Positions 19,630 to 27,841 of a stretch of DNA of 34,891 bases are shown piece by piece. The stretch comes from Paracoccaceae bacterium (GTDB taxonomy: Bacteria; Pseudomonadota; Alphaproteobacteria; Rhodobacterales; Rhodobacteraceae). Position 1 is the stretch's first letter; every line of letters begins with the position of its first letter. Below the pieces are notes generated by a model that saw nothing but the letters and a program-made list of their open reading frames with translations, had not been told where the DNA came from and searched no databases. The translations under genes and the position numbers were made by a program. Location of the stretch: positions 1 through 34,891 of the forward strand of contig JAFIEE010000017.1 of assembly GCA_020832705.1 (NCBI GenBank), read 5' to 3'.

Positions 19630-21999
19630 TTAGCCATAGTTACCTTTCACCCGCTCCTTGGTGGGGTCGAAATGCGGCGTGCGCACCACCTTTGCCGACA
19701 GCCGCTTCTGCTGGCCATCAAGCTGGCCGATCTCAAGCTCGGTGCCGATTTCCGCATGCGTCACATCCACCCGCGCCAGCGCGATGACACGGCCCAGAAT
19801 GGGCGAGCGCATGGCCGAGGTGATTTCCCCCACCTGCGCGCGGCCCAGCCGGACACAGTCGCCCGATGCAGGCACGATCCCGCCGTCAATGTCCAGCCCC
19901 ACCAGCTTGCGCACCGGGCTGGCCTTGCGCCGTTCCAGCGCCGCGCGGCCGATGAAGTCATCGGGCTTGGATTTCAGCGGCACGGTGAAGCCGATGCCAG
20001 CCTCGAACGGGTCGGTCTGATCGCAGAATTCCATGCCCGCGAAGACCAGCCCGGCCTCGATCCGCACCATGTCCAGCGCGGCCAGGCCGAAGGGGAGCAT
20101 CCCGTGCGGCTGGCCCGCCTGCCAGACGGCATCGAACACGGTTTCAGCGTCCTTGGGCGCGCAGAAGATTTCAAACCCCAATTCGCCGGTATATCCCGTG
20201 CGGCTGAGCACCAGCGGCGCCCCGTCATAGGCCCCGATCCGCCCGATGGCGAAGCGGAACACGCCCAACTCATCGACCGAAGGCTGCGTCGGCGGGGTCC
20301 AGATGATGTCGCGCAGGATATCGCGCGATTTCGGCCCCTGCACGGCGATATTGCACAGATGGTCGGTGGCGGTGCGCACATGGACATTCAGGCCCTTTGC
20401 CTGCGCCACCTCGCGCAGGTGCAGCCCCGAGGCATCGGCGCCACCCACCCAGCGGAAATTCGAATCCCCCAGCCGATAGACAATGCCATCGTCCATCATC
20501 CCGCCGTGGTCATGGCATACGGCGGTATAGGCGCATTGCCCGACCGACAGCTTGCGCATGTCACGGGTCAGGCAGTATTGCAGCAGCGCCTCGGCGTCGG
20601 GGCCCAGGACTTCGAACTTGCGCAAGGGCGACAGGTCCATCACCACCGCGCGTTCACGGCAGGCCCAGTATTCCTCGATCGCGCCGTGGCCGGTCATGTC
20701 CTGCGCCAGCCAGAAGCCGTTGTATTCGACGAAATTGCGCGTGTGGCGGGCGAAACACTGGTGAAACCCGGTTTCGCGCGTCGGCTGCACGGGGCTGTCG
20801 GCGCTCATGCGATACCCTTTCGATGGTCTGAAATCCTGCCCCGCGTCATAGACCCGCACCTGTATGTCGGTAGGGTTCCAGCCGTTGGCGGGGTCGATGT
20901 CGCACGGACAGGCGGTGGAGACGCAGACAAGGTCCGTCAGCGCCTGCAGCATCACATAGTCACCGGGCCGCGACCACGGGTCATCCATGCCGATGGCGTT
21001 TGCCGCATCCAGCATGGTGTTGAAGAAGAAGTTGATCGCGGGCCACCCCTTGCGCGGGCGGACGTTCCAGCGCGCCAGATCGCGGGTGATGTTGTCCGAG
21101 CAGTTCACATGGCCGGGATAGCCCATGTCCTCGTAATACCGCGCGGTGCAGGCCAGCCCGAAGGTGTCATGCCTCCCGCAGGTATCCTGCACGATCTGCA
21201 CCAATGGTTCATGGTCCACGCTCCAGTATTTCGAAAATATCCCCGGCTCGGGGTACAGGTTGCCCATCAGCGAGCGCGTGGTGGTGGGGTCGATGTCGCG
21301 CTCAAGCCCGTCATCCAGCGCGCGCAGGGAAAACGCCTGAAAATCCGAACATTCGCGCCCCTGCACATCGAGTATCTGGATATACTGGCCCTTGCGCACC
21401 TCATAGGCCCGGGCCTCGCCGGGCAGGATGTTGAGATCGGTCAGCGGATTGGCCAGCGGCTCGGGTGGGGCCAGCCCGCCCTTGGCCGCGCCGGGGTTGG
21501 CGCGGCGGATGTAGAGCGCAAGCTCTGTCGGTGCGGTCTGCGCCGCCGGGTCCGGCACGGGGCCGGGCGCGCAGACGATCAGCAGCCCGTCGCAAGACGC
21601 GTGCAGCCGCACATGGTCCCCCGCGCGCGACCCTTCACCGAACAGCCGTACCGAATCGGCGCGCCCGATGTCGAAGCCGGTGGCTTCCAGCGCGCGCAAC
21701 ACCCGGCGACCCGATGCATCGGCCATCAGTGCGGCCTGCAACCCGCCCGGCGCACCCTGCCCCTTGGCGCCGATCATCGCCGCGTCGGATCGCCCTTGCG
21801 GGTCGAAGAACGTCAGTTCCGCAAGCTGCATCCCCTCGCGGTCCATGATCCAGATTTCATCCCCGGCTTCGATCCGCACCGCGCGCGACCCGCCGCCCGG
21901 CACGGGGTGGCGTTCGGTGCCGTGCGGCAGAATCGGCAGGCCCGGCACCCGTGCCGCGCCCAGTTGCGTGACCCGTTCGAAGGGCAGATACAGGCCCAT
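19630..21999 (-). CDS. tdm: Trimethylamine N-oxide demethylase (DUF1989 + GcvT fusion)
   Basis: Tdm splits trimethylamine N-oxide into dimethylamine and formaldehyde. The 789 residues have the diagnostic architecture: an N-terminal DUF1989 region (about 25-400) and a C-terminal GcvT-like tetrahydrofolate domain (about 410-789). Four likely zinc ligands are C284, H297, C300 and C364. Their spacing (13, 3 and 64) equals that of the ligands I recall for the Methylocella silvestris enzyme (C263, H276, C279, C343), shifted by 21. GGAGG lies six bases before the ATG at 21999. It is directly downstream of tmm (56-base gap with a hairpin), as in characterised trimethylamine users. Folate capture of the formaldehyde by the second domain is known chemistry for the family. 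Confidence 0.93.
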   Translation of the reverse strand: MGLYLPFERVTQLGAARVPGLPILPHGTERHPVPGGGSRAVRIEAGDEIWIMDREGMQLAELTFFDPQGRSDAAMIGAKGQGAPGGLQAALMADASGRRVLRALEATGFDIGRADSVRLFGEGSRAGDHVRLHASCDGLLIVCAPGPVPDPAAQTAPTELALYIRRANPGAAKGGLAPPEPLANPLTDLNILPGEARAYEVRKGQYIQILDVQGRECSDFQAFSLRALDDGLERDIDPTTTRSLMGNLYPEPGIFSKYWSVDHEPLVQIVQDTCGRHDTFGLACTARYYEDMGYPGHVNCSDNITRDLARWNVRPRKGWPAINFFFNTMLDAANAIGMDDPWSRPGDYVMLQALTDLVCVSTACPCDIDPANGWNPTDIQVRVYDAGQDFRPSKGYRMSADSPVQPTRETGFHQCFARHTRNFVEYNGFWLAQDMTGHGAIEEYWACRERAVVMDLSPLRKFEVLGPDAEALLQYCLTRDMRKLSVGQCAYTAVCHDHGGMMDDGIVYRLGDSNFRWVGGADASGLHLREVAQAKGLNVHVRTATDHLCNIAVQGPKSRDILRDIIWTPPTQPSVDELGVFRFAIGRIGAYDGAPLVLSRTGYTGELGFEIFCAPKDAETVFDAVWQAGQPHGMLPFGLAALDMVRIEAGLVFAGMEFCDQTDPFEAGIGFTVPLKSKPDDFIGRAALERRKASPVRKLVGLDIDGGIVPASGDCVRLGRAQVGEITSAMRSPILGRVIALARVDVTHAEIGTELEIGQLDGQQKRLSAKVVRTPHFDPTKERVKGNYG

Positions 22000-22023
22000 T
22001 GTCGCCTCCGTGGCCCAGAGTGG

Positions 22024-22054
22024 GCGCGCGCGGTCCGTTTCGCTTGGCGCGCGC
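22024..22054 (-). other. GC-rich hairpin in the tmm-tdm gap
   Basis: GCGCGCGC at 22024-22031 can pair with GCGCGCGC at 22047-22054 around a 15-base loop, immediately after the tmm stop. No T run follows on the minus strand. It probably slows decay or modulates read-through rather than stopping transcription. Confidence 0.4.
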
Positions 22055-22055
22055 G

Positions 22056-23393
22056 TCAGTTGCGCAGATAGGCTTCCATGCTGTCATCCAGCGCGTCAAC
22101 CCAGGGGGTGTGGTGCGCGGGCGCCATGGTGCCGGTCATCACGGACTTGTAGGAATTGTTCCGGAAGCCCATGATGTCCTGCTTCTTGTGCGTCTTCCAT
22201 TCGTAGAAGGCCGCGCAGGCGCCATCCACATCGAAGGAAGGATAGTCCGTCTCGGCAATCAGCTCCTTCACATAGTCCCCCTGATATCCGATCGGATCGT
22301 CGCTCGCGTCCTCTTCCGCCACACGGCGGGTCACATCGGCGTCAAGAACCGCGCGGTCGGAGGGAATCTCGATCCGCCCCAGGATCGCATCGCGCACCCA
22401 CCAGGCCTGCGCGTCGAACATGTTGAAGGTGAACCACTGGTCCTGCATGCCCAGATAGAACAGCTTCGGGTTCGCGTTCCAGACCACACCCTTGTACAGG
22501 TCCGCGGTCGCCAGCCGGTTGGCGGTGCGCAGCTTCAGCGGCTCGTCCATGAAGGGGAAATGGTGCAGGTAGCCGGTGCACAGGATGATCGCGTCCACCC
22601 GTTTCTGGCTGCCGTCCTTGAAGGTGCAGGTATTGCCCTCGACCCTGGTCAGCAGCGGCACCTCTTCCCAGTTGTCGGGCCATTTGAAGCCCATGGGCGC
22701 GGTGCGGTAGCTGACGGTGACGGATTTGCATCCGTATTTCCAGCACTGCGAGCCGATATCCTCGGCCGAATAGCTGGTGCCGATGATCAGGATGTCCTTG
22801 TCCTTGAACTCCAGCGCGTCGCGGAAATCATGGGCATGCAGAACCCGCCCGTTGAAGCCGTCCAGCCCATCGAAATGCGGCACATTCGGGGTCGAAAAAT
22901 GCCCCGAAGCGCAGATCACATGGTCGAATTCCTCGGTATAGACCTTCTGCGCCTTCAGATCCTCGGCGGTGACGCGAAACTTGCCGGTGTCTTCCCTGTA
23001 GGTGACCCAGCGCACCGGATGGCGGAAGCGCACCCAGTCGCGGACCCCGGCCTTTTCCACCCGGCCCAGAATGTAGTCGCGCAGCACCGCGCGCGGCGGG
23101 TATGAAGCGATCTGCTTGCCGAAATGTTCCTCGAATGTGTAATCGGCGAATTCCAGCCCTTCCTTGGGGCCGTTGGACCACAGGTAGCGATACATCGAGC
23201 AATGCACCGGCTCGCCGTATTCATCCAGCCCCGTGCGCCAGGTGTAATTCCACAGCCCGCCCCAGTCGTCCTGTTTTTCAAAGCATACGATCTCGGGGAT
23301 TTCGGCGCCCTTTTCCGCCGCCGACTGGAAGGCGCGCAACTGCGCGGTGCCCGAGGGGCCGGCACCGATAATGGCGACTCTCTTCTTGCTCAT
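22056..23393 (-). CDS. tmm: Trimethylamine monooxygenase (bacterial flavin monooxygenase)
   Basis: Tmm oxidises trimethylamine to its N-oxide with NADPH and oxygen. The 445 residues match the bacterial FMO size. The FAD motif GAGPSG is at residues 10-15, the FMO signature is [11 protein letters not shown], and the NADPH-binding loop is [10 protein letters not shown]. The C-terminal stretch [19 protein letters not shown] and the segment [20 protein letters not shown] are very close to characterised Tmm proteins of Methylophaga and roseobacters. The start at 23393 ([10 protein letters not shown]) follows GGGAG; the open frame extends 29 codons further but without family homology. It lies between an unknown small gene (25 bases) and tdm. 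Related activity on dimethylamine, dimethylsulfide or indole is known for the family. Confidence 0.95.
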   Translation of the reverse strand: MSKKRVAIIGAGPSGTAQLRAFQSAAEKGAEIPEIVCFEKQDDWGGLWNYTWRTGLDEYGEPVHCSMYRYLWSNGPKEGLEFADYTFEEHFGKQIASYPPRAVLRDYILGRVEKAGVRDWVRFRHPVRWVTYREDTGKFRVTAEDLKAQKVYTEEFDHVICASGHFSTPNVPHFDGLDGFNGRVLHAHDFRDALEFKDKDILIIGTSYSAEDIGSQCWKYGCKSVTVSYRTAPMGFKWPDNWEEVPLLTRVEGNTCTFKDGSQKRVDAIILCTGYLHHFPFMDEPLKLRTANRLATADLYKGVVWNANPKLFYLGMQDQWFTFNMFDAQAWWVRDAILGRIEIPSDRAVLDADVTRRVAEEDASDDPIGYQGDYVKELIAETDYPSFDVDGACAAFYEWKTHKKQDIMGFRNNSYKSVMTGTMAPAHHTPWVDALDDSMEAYLRN

Positions 23394-23418
23394 GAACTCG
23401 CTCCCTTTGGTCCTTGAC

Positions 23419-24045
23419 TTATCGTTGCTGCGCCCCGGCGGGGGCGGGGTCAGCGCTGGCGCCGGTCCAGTCGGGCGCAAAGCCCAGGATCACCGCATCG
23501 CGCGGCAGCGCGGGGTTGAACAGCGCGTTGTGCCACCAGGTCGCCTGCCATGCGGGGTTGTGTTCGGCAAGTTGCCAGACCCGCACCGGGATATCGAACC
23601 GCTGGTTGAAGGCATCGAAGCGTAGCCGCAGCCGTTCGGCCTGCCGCAGCGCCGCCGCGCCGGGCGAGCCGGGCGCGAAACTGGCGCACAGCATGTCCGA
23701 GAATTCGTGCGGTTTCTGGTAGTAGAATTCCGAAAACAGCTTCAGCGCGGCCTCGCGCCGGGCCGCCGGGTCATTGGTGCGGCGCACCATGTGCTGCATT
23801 TCCGGTGTCTTGTCATGGGGGCCGGTCTTGTTCATCACCGTGATGATCTGGCCCAGACTGTCGCCGCCCTCGGCGGGCAGCACATCGGGCATGATGCCGG
23901 GGCCGGGGCGGCCCAGGTCCTCGCGCATCATCATCTGGCGCACGCGGCATTGCCAGCGCAGGAAGGCCATGCGCAGCGCCCCTGCGGCGCTGTCGGCAGG
24001 CGGGGCGGGTTGGGGCCAGAGCATCTGGCGCGCCTGTTCACTCAT
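23419..24045 (-). CDS. Unrecognised protein in methylated-amine operon (208 aa)
   Basis: I do not recognise this protein. It has 208 residues and a sound start at 24045 with GGAGG five bases upstream. No signal peptide or membrane segment is evident. The N-terminus is followed by a basic, Met-rich helix ([17 protein letters not shown]); the middle has [20 protein letters not shown] and a Phe/Tyr-rich [15 protein letters not shown]. The C-terminal third is Trp-rich ([20 protein letters not shown]) and ends in a low-complexity Ala/Pro tail. There are only two Cys and no clear metal or nucleotide motif. It lies 25 bases before tmm and 49 after the next small gene, so it is cotranscribed with the pathway and probably serves it. 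Confidence 0.8.
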   Translation of the reverse strand: MSEQARQMLWPQPAPPADSAAGALRMAFLRWQCRVRQMMMREDLGRPGPGIMPDVLPAEGGDSLGQIITVMNKTGPHDKTPEMQHMVRRTNDPAARREAALKLFSEFYYQKPHEFSDMLCASFAPGSPGAAALRQAERLRLRFDAFNQRFDIPVRVWQLAEHNPAWQATWWHNALFNPALPRDAVILGFAPDWTGASADPAPAGAQQR

Positions 24046-24061
24046 GCAACCTCCGTCGATT

Positions 24062-24085
24062 GCGGCGGGGAAGATGCCCCGCCGC
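24062..24085 (-). other. Perfect GC-rich hairpin between the two small genes
   Basis: GCGGCGGGG at 24062-24070 pairs perfectly with CCCCGCCGC at 24077-24085 around a six-base loop. It occupies half of the 49-base gap. No T run follows on the minus strand, so an mRNA-stability or processing role is more likely than termination. Confidence 0.5.
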
Positions 24086-24094
24086 CGCCGTTGA

Positions 24095-24508
24095 TCAGAA
24101 CTTCATATACGCCTTGCGCAACTCCACCAGCGGGTGGCGGTCCGACATCTGGAACTTGATCAGCAATTCGCGCGCGATCATGTCGCGGTCCTGCTGGTTG
24201 TCGGGCAGCGCGATGCTGTCGGGCACGCGCACCCAGCCGTTGATGTTGCGGTCGAACACCGCCGGGTGCCCTTCCTCATAGCCCATATGCACGTCTTCCA
24301 GCCAGTTGAGGTCATCCCAGCCCATGACCTCCATGTATTTCGCCAGAAACGGCGTCAGGCGGTCATAATCGGGGACCAGGTTCACATCGTAGCGATAGCC
24401 GATGTGCTGGCCGATCTCCTTCTCGCGTTCGGACACCAGCCCGTCGGCATCCTTCAGGAACTGGTCCACATCGGTGATTTCCGAGCCGCGGTATTGCGTG
24501 CCTGCCAT
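24095..24508 (-). CDS. Unrecognised small protein in methylated-amine operon (137 aa)
   Basis: I do not recognise this protein. It has 137 residues with a start at 24508 behind AGGGAGA. It is soluble and acidic, with no Cys and no signal peptide. Notable stretches are HIGYRYDVNLVPDYDRL, YMEVMGWDDLNWLEDVHMGY, and IARELLIKFQMSDRHPLVELRK at the C-terminus. High Trp, Tyr, Asp and His content suggests a binding or enzymatic role rather than a structural one, but no catalytic motif can be named. It follows mgsC by 29 bases and precedes the 208-residue gene, so it belongs to the same transcript. It could be an accessory subunit of N-methylglutamate synthase or serve the trimethylamine steps. Confidence 0.82.
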   Translation of the reverse strand: MAGTQYRGSEITDVDQFLKDADGLVSEREKEIGQHIGYRYDVNLVPDYDRLTPFLAKYMEVMGWDDLNWLEDVHMGYEEGHPAVFDRNINGWVRVPDSIALPDNQQDRDMIARELLIKFQMSDRHPLVELRKAYMKF

Positions 24509-24537
24509 GTCATTCTCCCTTCACTTGCCTGCGTCGC

Positions 24538-25905
24538 TCACAGGTGGTGATAATCATCCACGCCCACGGTGTAGTTGGTGCCGGCCAGTGGCACGGCGGC
24601 CATGGCGGAAGCCTCCATCGTCAGCGCGGCCAGATCCTCGGGCTCCAGGCTGTGGATGTTGGTCTTGCCGCAGGCGCGGGCGAAAAGCTGCGCCTCGATG
24701 GTCAGCGTGTGCAGGAAGTTGTAGACCCGCTCGGCGGCTTCGTCGGGGTTGAGGCGCGCGCGCAGCTTGGGGTCCTGCGTGGCCACGCCCACCGGGCAGC
24801 GCCCCGTGTGGCAATGGTAGCAATAGCCCGGCTCCACGCCCATTTCGGATTCGTAATCGGCCTCGGGGATGTCCTTGTTGCAGTTGAGCGCCATCATCAC
24901 CGAATGGCCCAGCGCGATGGCGTCAGCGCCCAGCGCGATGGCCTTGGCCACATCGGCGCCGTTGCGGATGCCGCCGGCGTAGACCAGGCTGATCTCGCCG
25001 CGCTTGCCCAGATCGTCGATGGCGCGCCGCGCCTGACGGATCGCAGCCATGCCGGGCACGCCGGTATCTTCGGTCGCCAGATGCGGGCCTGCGCCGGTGC
25101 CGCCTTCCATCCCGTCGATATAGATCGAATCCGGGTCGCATTTCACCGCCATGCGCACATCGTCATAGACCCGCGCCGCGCCCAGCTTGAGCTGGATGGG
25201 GATCTGCCAGTCTGTCGCCTCGCGGATTTCCTGGATTTTCAGCGCCAGATCGTCGGGGCCCAGCCAGTCGGGGTGGCGTGCGGGCGAGCGTTGGTCGATG
25301 CCTGCGGGCAGCGAGCGCATCTCGGCCACCTGGTCGGTGACCTTCTGGCCCATCAGATGCCCGCCAAGCCCGACCTTGCAGCCCTGCCCGATGAAGAATT
25401 CGCAGGCATCGGCCAGCACCAGATGGTGCGGGTTGAAGCCATAGCGCGACTGGATGCACTGATAGAACCACTTGGTGGAATAGCGCCGTTCGTCGGGGAT
25501 CATGCCGCCTTCGCCCGAACAGGTGGCGGTGCCCGCCATGGTGGCGCCGCGCGCCAGCGCGGTCTTGGCCTCGTAGCTGAGCGCGCCGAAGCTCATGCCG
25601 GTCACATAGACCGGAATGTCCAGTTCGATCGGGCGCTTCGCGCGGGGGCCGATCACCGTCTTTGTCTCGCATTTCTCGCGGTAGCCTTCGATCACGAAGC
25701 GCGTCAGCGTGCCGGGAAGGAAGGTCAGGTCATCCCAGTGGGGGATTTTCTTGAACAGCGAGAAGCCGCGCATCCGGTAGCGGCCAAGCTCGGACTTGAT
25801 GTGAATGTCGTCGATCACATGCGGCGGAAAGATCGAGGAATTGCCCAGCCGGTTGGGGTCACGGTTGAGCGGCTTCTTGGTGCGGGGGATGTCGCCATCT
25901 GCCAT
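24538..25905 (-). CDS. mgsC: N-methylglutamate synthase subunit C (FMN / 3Fe-4S glutamate-synthase-like)
   Basis: The large catalytic subunit of N-methylglutamate synthase, 455 residues, resembling the FMN-binding barrel of glutamate synthase. Visible marks are MSFGALSYEAKTALARG, the FMN/substrate loop DGMEGGTGAGP, and the iron-sulfur cysteines in CYHCHTGRCPVGVATQ near residues 360-375. In the indirect methylamine route MgsABC transfers the methylamino group of gamma-glutamylmethylamide to 2-oxoglutarate, giving N-methylglutamate. Identification as MgsC rather than another glutamate-synthase-like protein rests on its company: mgsB, mgsA and gmaS lie upstream in order. GGAG precedes the ATG at 25905. 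Confidence 0.92.
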   Translation of the reverse strand: MADGDIPRTKKPLNRDPNRLGNSSIFPPHVIDDIHIKSELGRYRMRGFSLFKKIPHWDDLTFLPGTLTRFVIEGYREKCETKTVIGPRAKRPIELDIPVYVTGMSFGALSYEAKTALARGATMAGTATCSGEGGMIPDERRYSTKWFYQCIQSRYGFNPHHLVLADACEFFIGQGCKVGLGGHLMGQKVTDQVAEMRSLPAGIDQRSPARHPDWLGPDDLALKIQEIREATDWQIPIQLKLGAARVYDDVRMAVKCDPDSIYIDGMEGGTGAGPHLATEDTGVPGMAAIRQARRAIDDLGKRGEISLVYAGGIRNGADVAKAIALGADAIALGHSVMMALNCNKDIPEADYESEMGVEPGYCYHCHTGRCPVGVATQDPKLRARLNPDEAAERVYNFLHTLTIEAQLFARACGKTNIHSLEPEDLAALTMEASAMAAVPLAGTNYTVGVDDYHHL

Positions 25906-25946
25906 GGGTCACTCCGTCAATGTCGGTGCCGGTATCGGCGTTGCTG

Positions 25947-25974
25947 GCCCGCCCCGAGGGATGCCGGAGCGGGC
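25947..25974 (-). other. GC-rich hairpin between mgsB and mgsC
   Basis: GCCCGCCCCG at 25947-25956 pairs with CGGAGCGGGC at 25965-25974 through ten base pairs, one a wobble on the minus-strand RNA, around an eight-base loop. It lies in the 79-base gap and has no T run after it. Confidence 0.45.
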
Positions 25975-25984
25975 GCGCTGATGC

Positions 25985-26842
25985 TCAGAGGATCAGCTTC
26001 TTCTCGTTCGGTTCCAGATTGTCGTAATTCCAGAGCTGCTTGCCCGCGACGACCTTGGTGAAATGGTCCACGCCGCGTTCGGGCAGCAGGCCATACTGGC
26101 GCAGCTTCCGGGTCAGCCAGGCGCGGTCCAGATCGGTCAGTTCGGCCTCGACCGCGTCCACCCCCAGCGAACGTATTTCGCCGCCCACATAGATCGTGCC
26201 GTCATACATGGAATCGCCCAGGTTCTTGCCCGCGTTGCCGCAGACCACCATGCGCCCGCGCTGCATCATGAAGCCCGAAAGCGCGCCGGTGTCGCCGCCG
26301 ACGATGATGGTGCCGCCCTTCATGTCGATCCCCGTGCGCGAACCGACCGAACCCTTGCAGACCAGATCACCGCCGCGGATGGCCGCGCCGAAGGTGGAGC
26401 CCGCGTTCTTTTCGATCACCACGGTTCCGGCCATCATGTTCTCGGCGCAGGACCAGCCCACGCGGCCGGTGATCCGCACGTTCGGCCCGTCGATCAGCCC
26501 GACCCCGAAATAGCCAAGCGAGCCTTCGAAGATCAGGTTCAGCCGGTTGAGGATGCCCACTCCCAGCCCGTGCTTGCCGCGCGGGTTCTGGATGACGACC
26601 GTGCCGAACCCTTCGGCCATCAGGTCGCGCAGGCGCTTGTTGACCTCGGTCGTGGTCAGCCCGTCGGCGTCGATCTCGGTGCGCTTGTTGTAATCGACAT
26701 CCGCCGCCCAGGGGTAGGTGAAGCGCTCTTCCTCGGAGGGCTCAAAGAACACCTGCTGCGTGCGCCCGGTCAGCGCTTCGGTGGTCATGCCCATGTCGCG
26801 GGCGCGTTGTTCCTGCCCGTCGGCGGGTTTCTGGGCGCTCAT
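25985..26842 (-). CDS. mgsB: N-methylglutamate synthase subunit B (GXGXG domain protein)
   Basis: This is the structural beta-helix subunit of N-methylglutamate synthase, matching the C-terminal GXGXG domain of glutamate synthase. Of its 285 residues, the stretch from about 120 to 235 carries the Gly-rich turns (AIRGGDLVCKGSVGSRTG, MKGGTIIVGGDTG, GRMVVCGNAGKNLGDSM, DGTIYVGGEI). I chose the ATG at 26842 because it overlaps the mgsA stop as ATGA, the usual coupling geometry; an ATG three codons earlier would overlap more. Together with MgsA and MgsC it rebuilds the three functional parts of glutamate synthase as separate subunits. Confidence 0.92.
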   Translation of the reverse strand: MSAQKPADGQEQRARDMGMTTEALTGRTQQVFFEPSEEERFTYPWAADVDYNKRTEIDADGLTTTEVNKRLRDLMAEGFGTVVIQNPRGKHGLGVGILNRLNLIFEGSLGYFGVGLIDGPNVRITGRVGWSCAENMMAGTVVIEKNAGSTFGAAIRGGDLVCKGSVGSRTGIDMKGGTIIVGGDTGALSGFMMQRGRMVVCGNAGKNLGDSMYDGTIYVGGEIRSLGVDAVEAELTDLDRAWLTRKLRQYGLLPERGVDHFTKVVAGKQLWNYDNLEPNEKKLIL

Positions 26843-27774
26843 GCCTGCCATACCCGAACCTCCTCATCATAAGGGTCAACCGTGTCGATTTCCTCCGGAA
26901 GGATGGCGCGGATCGCCACTTCCTCGGAGGCCATGGCGATCAGGTCATCGCTTTCGTAAAGGACCAGAGGCTTGGCGGCCATGGTGTCCTTGGCCATGCC
27001 AAGCTGATCCTTCGTCGCCACCAGATAGGTGAACACGCCGTCGATTTCGTCGATGGAGCGGCGCAGTGATTCCTCCAGCGTCATGCCATTGGCCAGGTTG
27101 TGCGCCGTATAGACCGCCAGCAACTCGCTGTCGCAGTTCGACATGAAACGGTGTCCGCGGCGCTCCATCTCGCGGCGCATGTTCCAGTAGTTGGTGATCT
27201 GGCCGTTGTGGACCACGCTTACATCGTTATAGGGGAAGGCCCAGTAGGGATGGGCCGAGCGGATATCCACATCCGATTCCGTGGCCATGCGGGTATGGCC
27301 GATCCCGTGCGTGCCCTGGAAGCCCTGCAGCTTGTATTCATCGGCCACCCGGGTGGCATCGCCCAGATCCTTGATCAGTTCCAGCCCGTTGCCGAAGCTC
27401 AGGATCTCGGTGCCGTCCACTTCCTCGATGTATCTGGCCAGTGCCTCGGTGTTGCCGTCATGGCTGAGCACATAGCGCACGGCATGGGGGCGCACGCGGT
27501 CGCGCGCCTTGATGACGGCGCCGCGCTCTTCCATGCGGCGTTCCACTTCGGCGATGCGCTCATCGACGATCCTGTCGATCCCGCGCCCCTTGCCCATGTC
27601 CTCCTGCTCGGCGGCCTTGAGCCGCAGCACGTAGTCCCCTTCGACCGGCTCGCCGTAGACGGCGAAGCCGGTGCTGTCGGGGCCGCGGTGCTTGAGGGCC
27701 TGCAGCATCGCGGTCATTTCCGATCCCACATCGGACCGTTTGCCGCGATGAATCAATCCTGCGATTCCGCACAT
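26839..27774 (-). CDS. mgsA: N-methylglutamate synthase subunit A (class II glutamine-amidotransferase-like)
   Basis: This subunit of 311 residues has the Ntn-hydrolase fold of class II glutamine amidotransferases. C2 (MCGIAGLIHRG) becomes the N-terminal nucleophile; HRGPDSTGF, GHTRMATESDVDIRSAHP, VHNGQITNYW and SNCDSELLA form the rest of the active site. In this pathway it would release methylamine from gamma-glutamylmethylamide for transfer on MgsC. The ATG at 27774 follows AGGAG. It starts 67 bases after gmaS and overlaps mgsB by four bases. Confidence 0.93.
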   Translation of the reverse strand: MCGIAGLIHRGKRSDVGSEMTAMLQALKHRGPDSTGFAVYGEPVEGDYVLRLKAAEQEDMGKGRGIDRIVDERIAEVERRMEERGAVIKARDRVRPHAVRYVLSHDGNTEALARYIEEVDGTEILSFGNGLELIKDLGDATRVADEYKLQGFQGTHGIGHTRMATESDVDIRSAHPYWAFPYNDVSVVHNGQITNYWNMRREMERRGHRFMSNCDSELLAVYTAHNLANGMTLEESLRRSIDEIDGVFTYLVATKDQLGMAKDTMAAKPLVLYESDDLIAMASEEVAIRAILPEEIDTVDPYDEEVRVWQA

Positions 27775-27797
27775 GTTTCATTGCTCCTGCGTGTTGC

Positions 27798-27824
27798 GCC
27801 GGGCGGGGTCACCCCCGCGCCGGC
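27798..27824 (-). other. GC-rich hairpin between gmaS and mgsA
   Basis: GCCGGGCGGGG at 27798-27808 pairs with the segment ending CCGCGCCGGC at 27824, about 11 pairs with one bulged base and a short loop. It sits in the 67-base gap with no T run following on the minus strand. Such a hairpin could protect the upstream gmaS message. Confidence 0.45.
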
Positions 27825-27841
27825 CAAGACCCCTGCCCCGC

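Noticed and set aside
18451-22071. A 1206-codon open frame on the + strand opposite tdm, the GlxA-type gene and the flavoenzyme
   Set aside because: It is a mirror of GC-rich codons of the real minus-strand genes. The translation is His/Arg/Gln/Ala rich with no domain, and it crosses gene borders.
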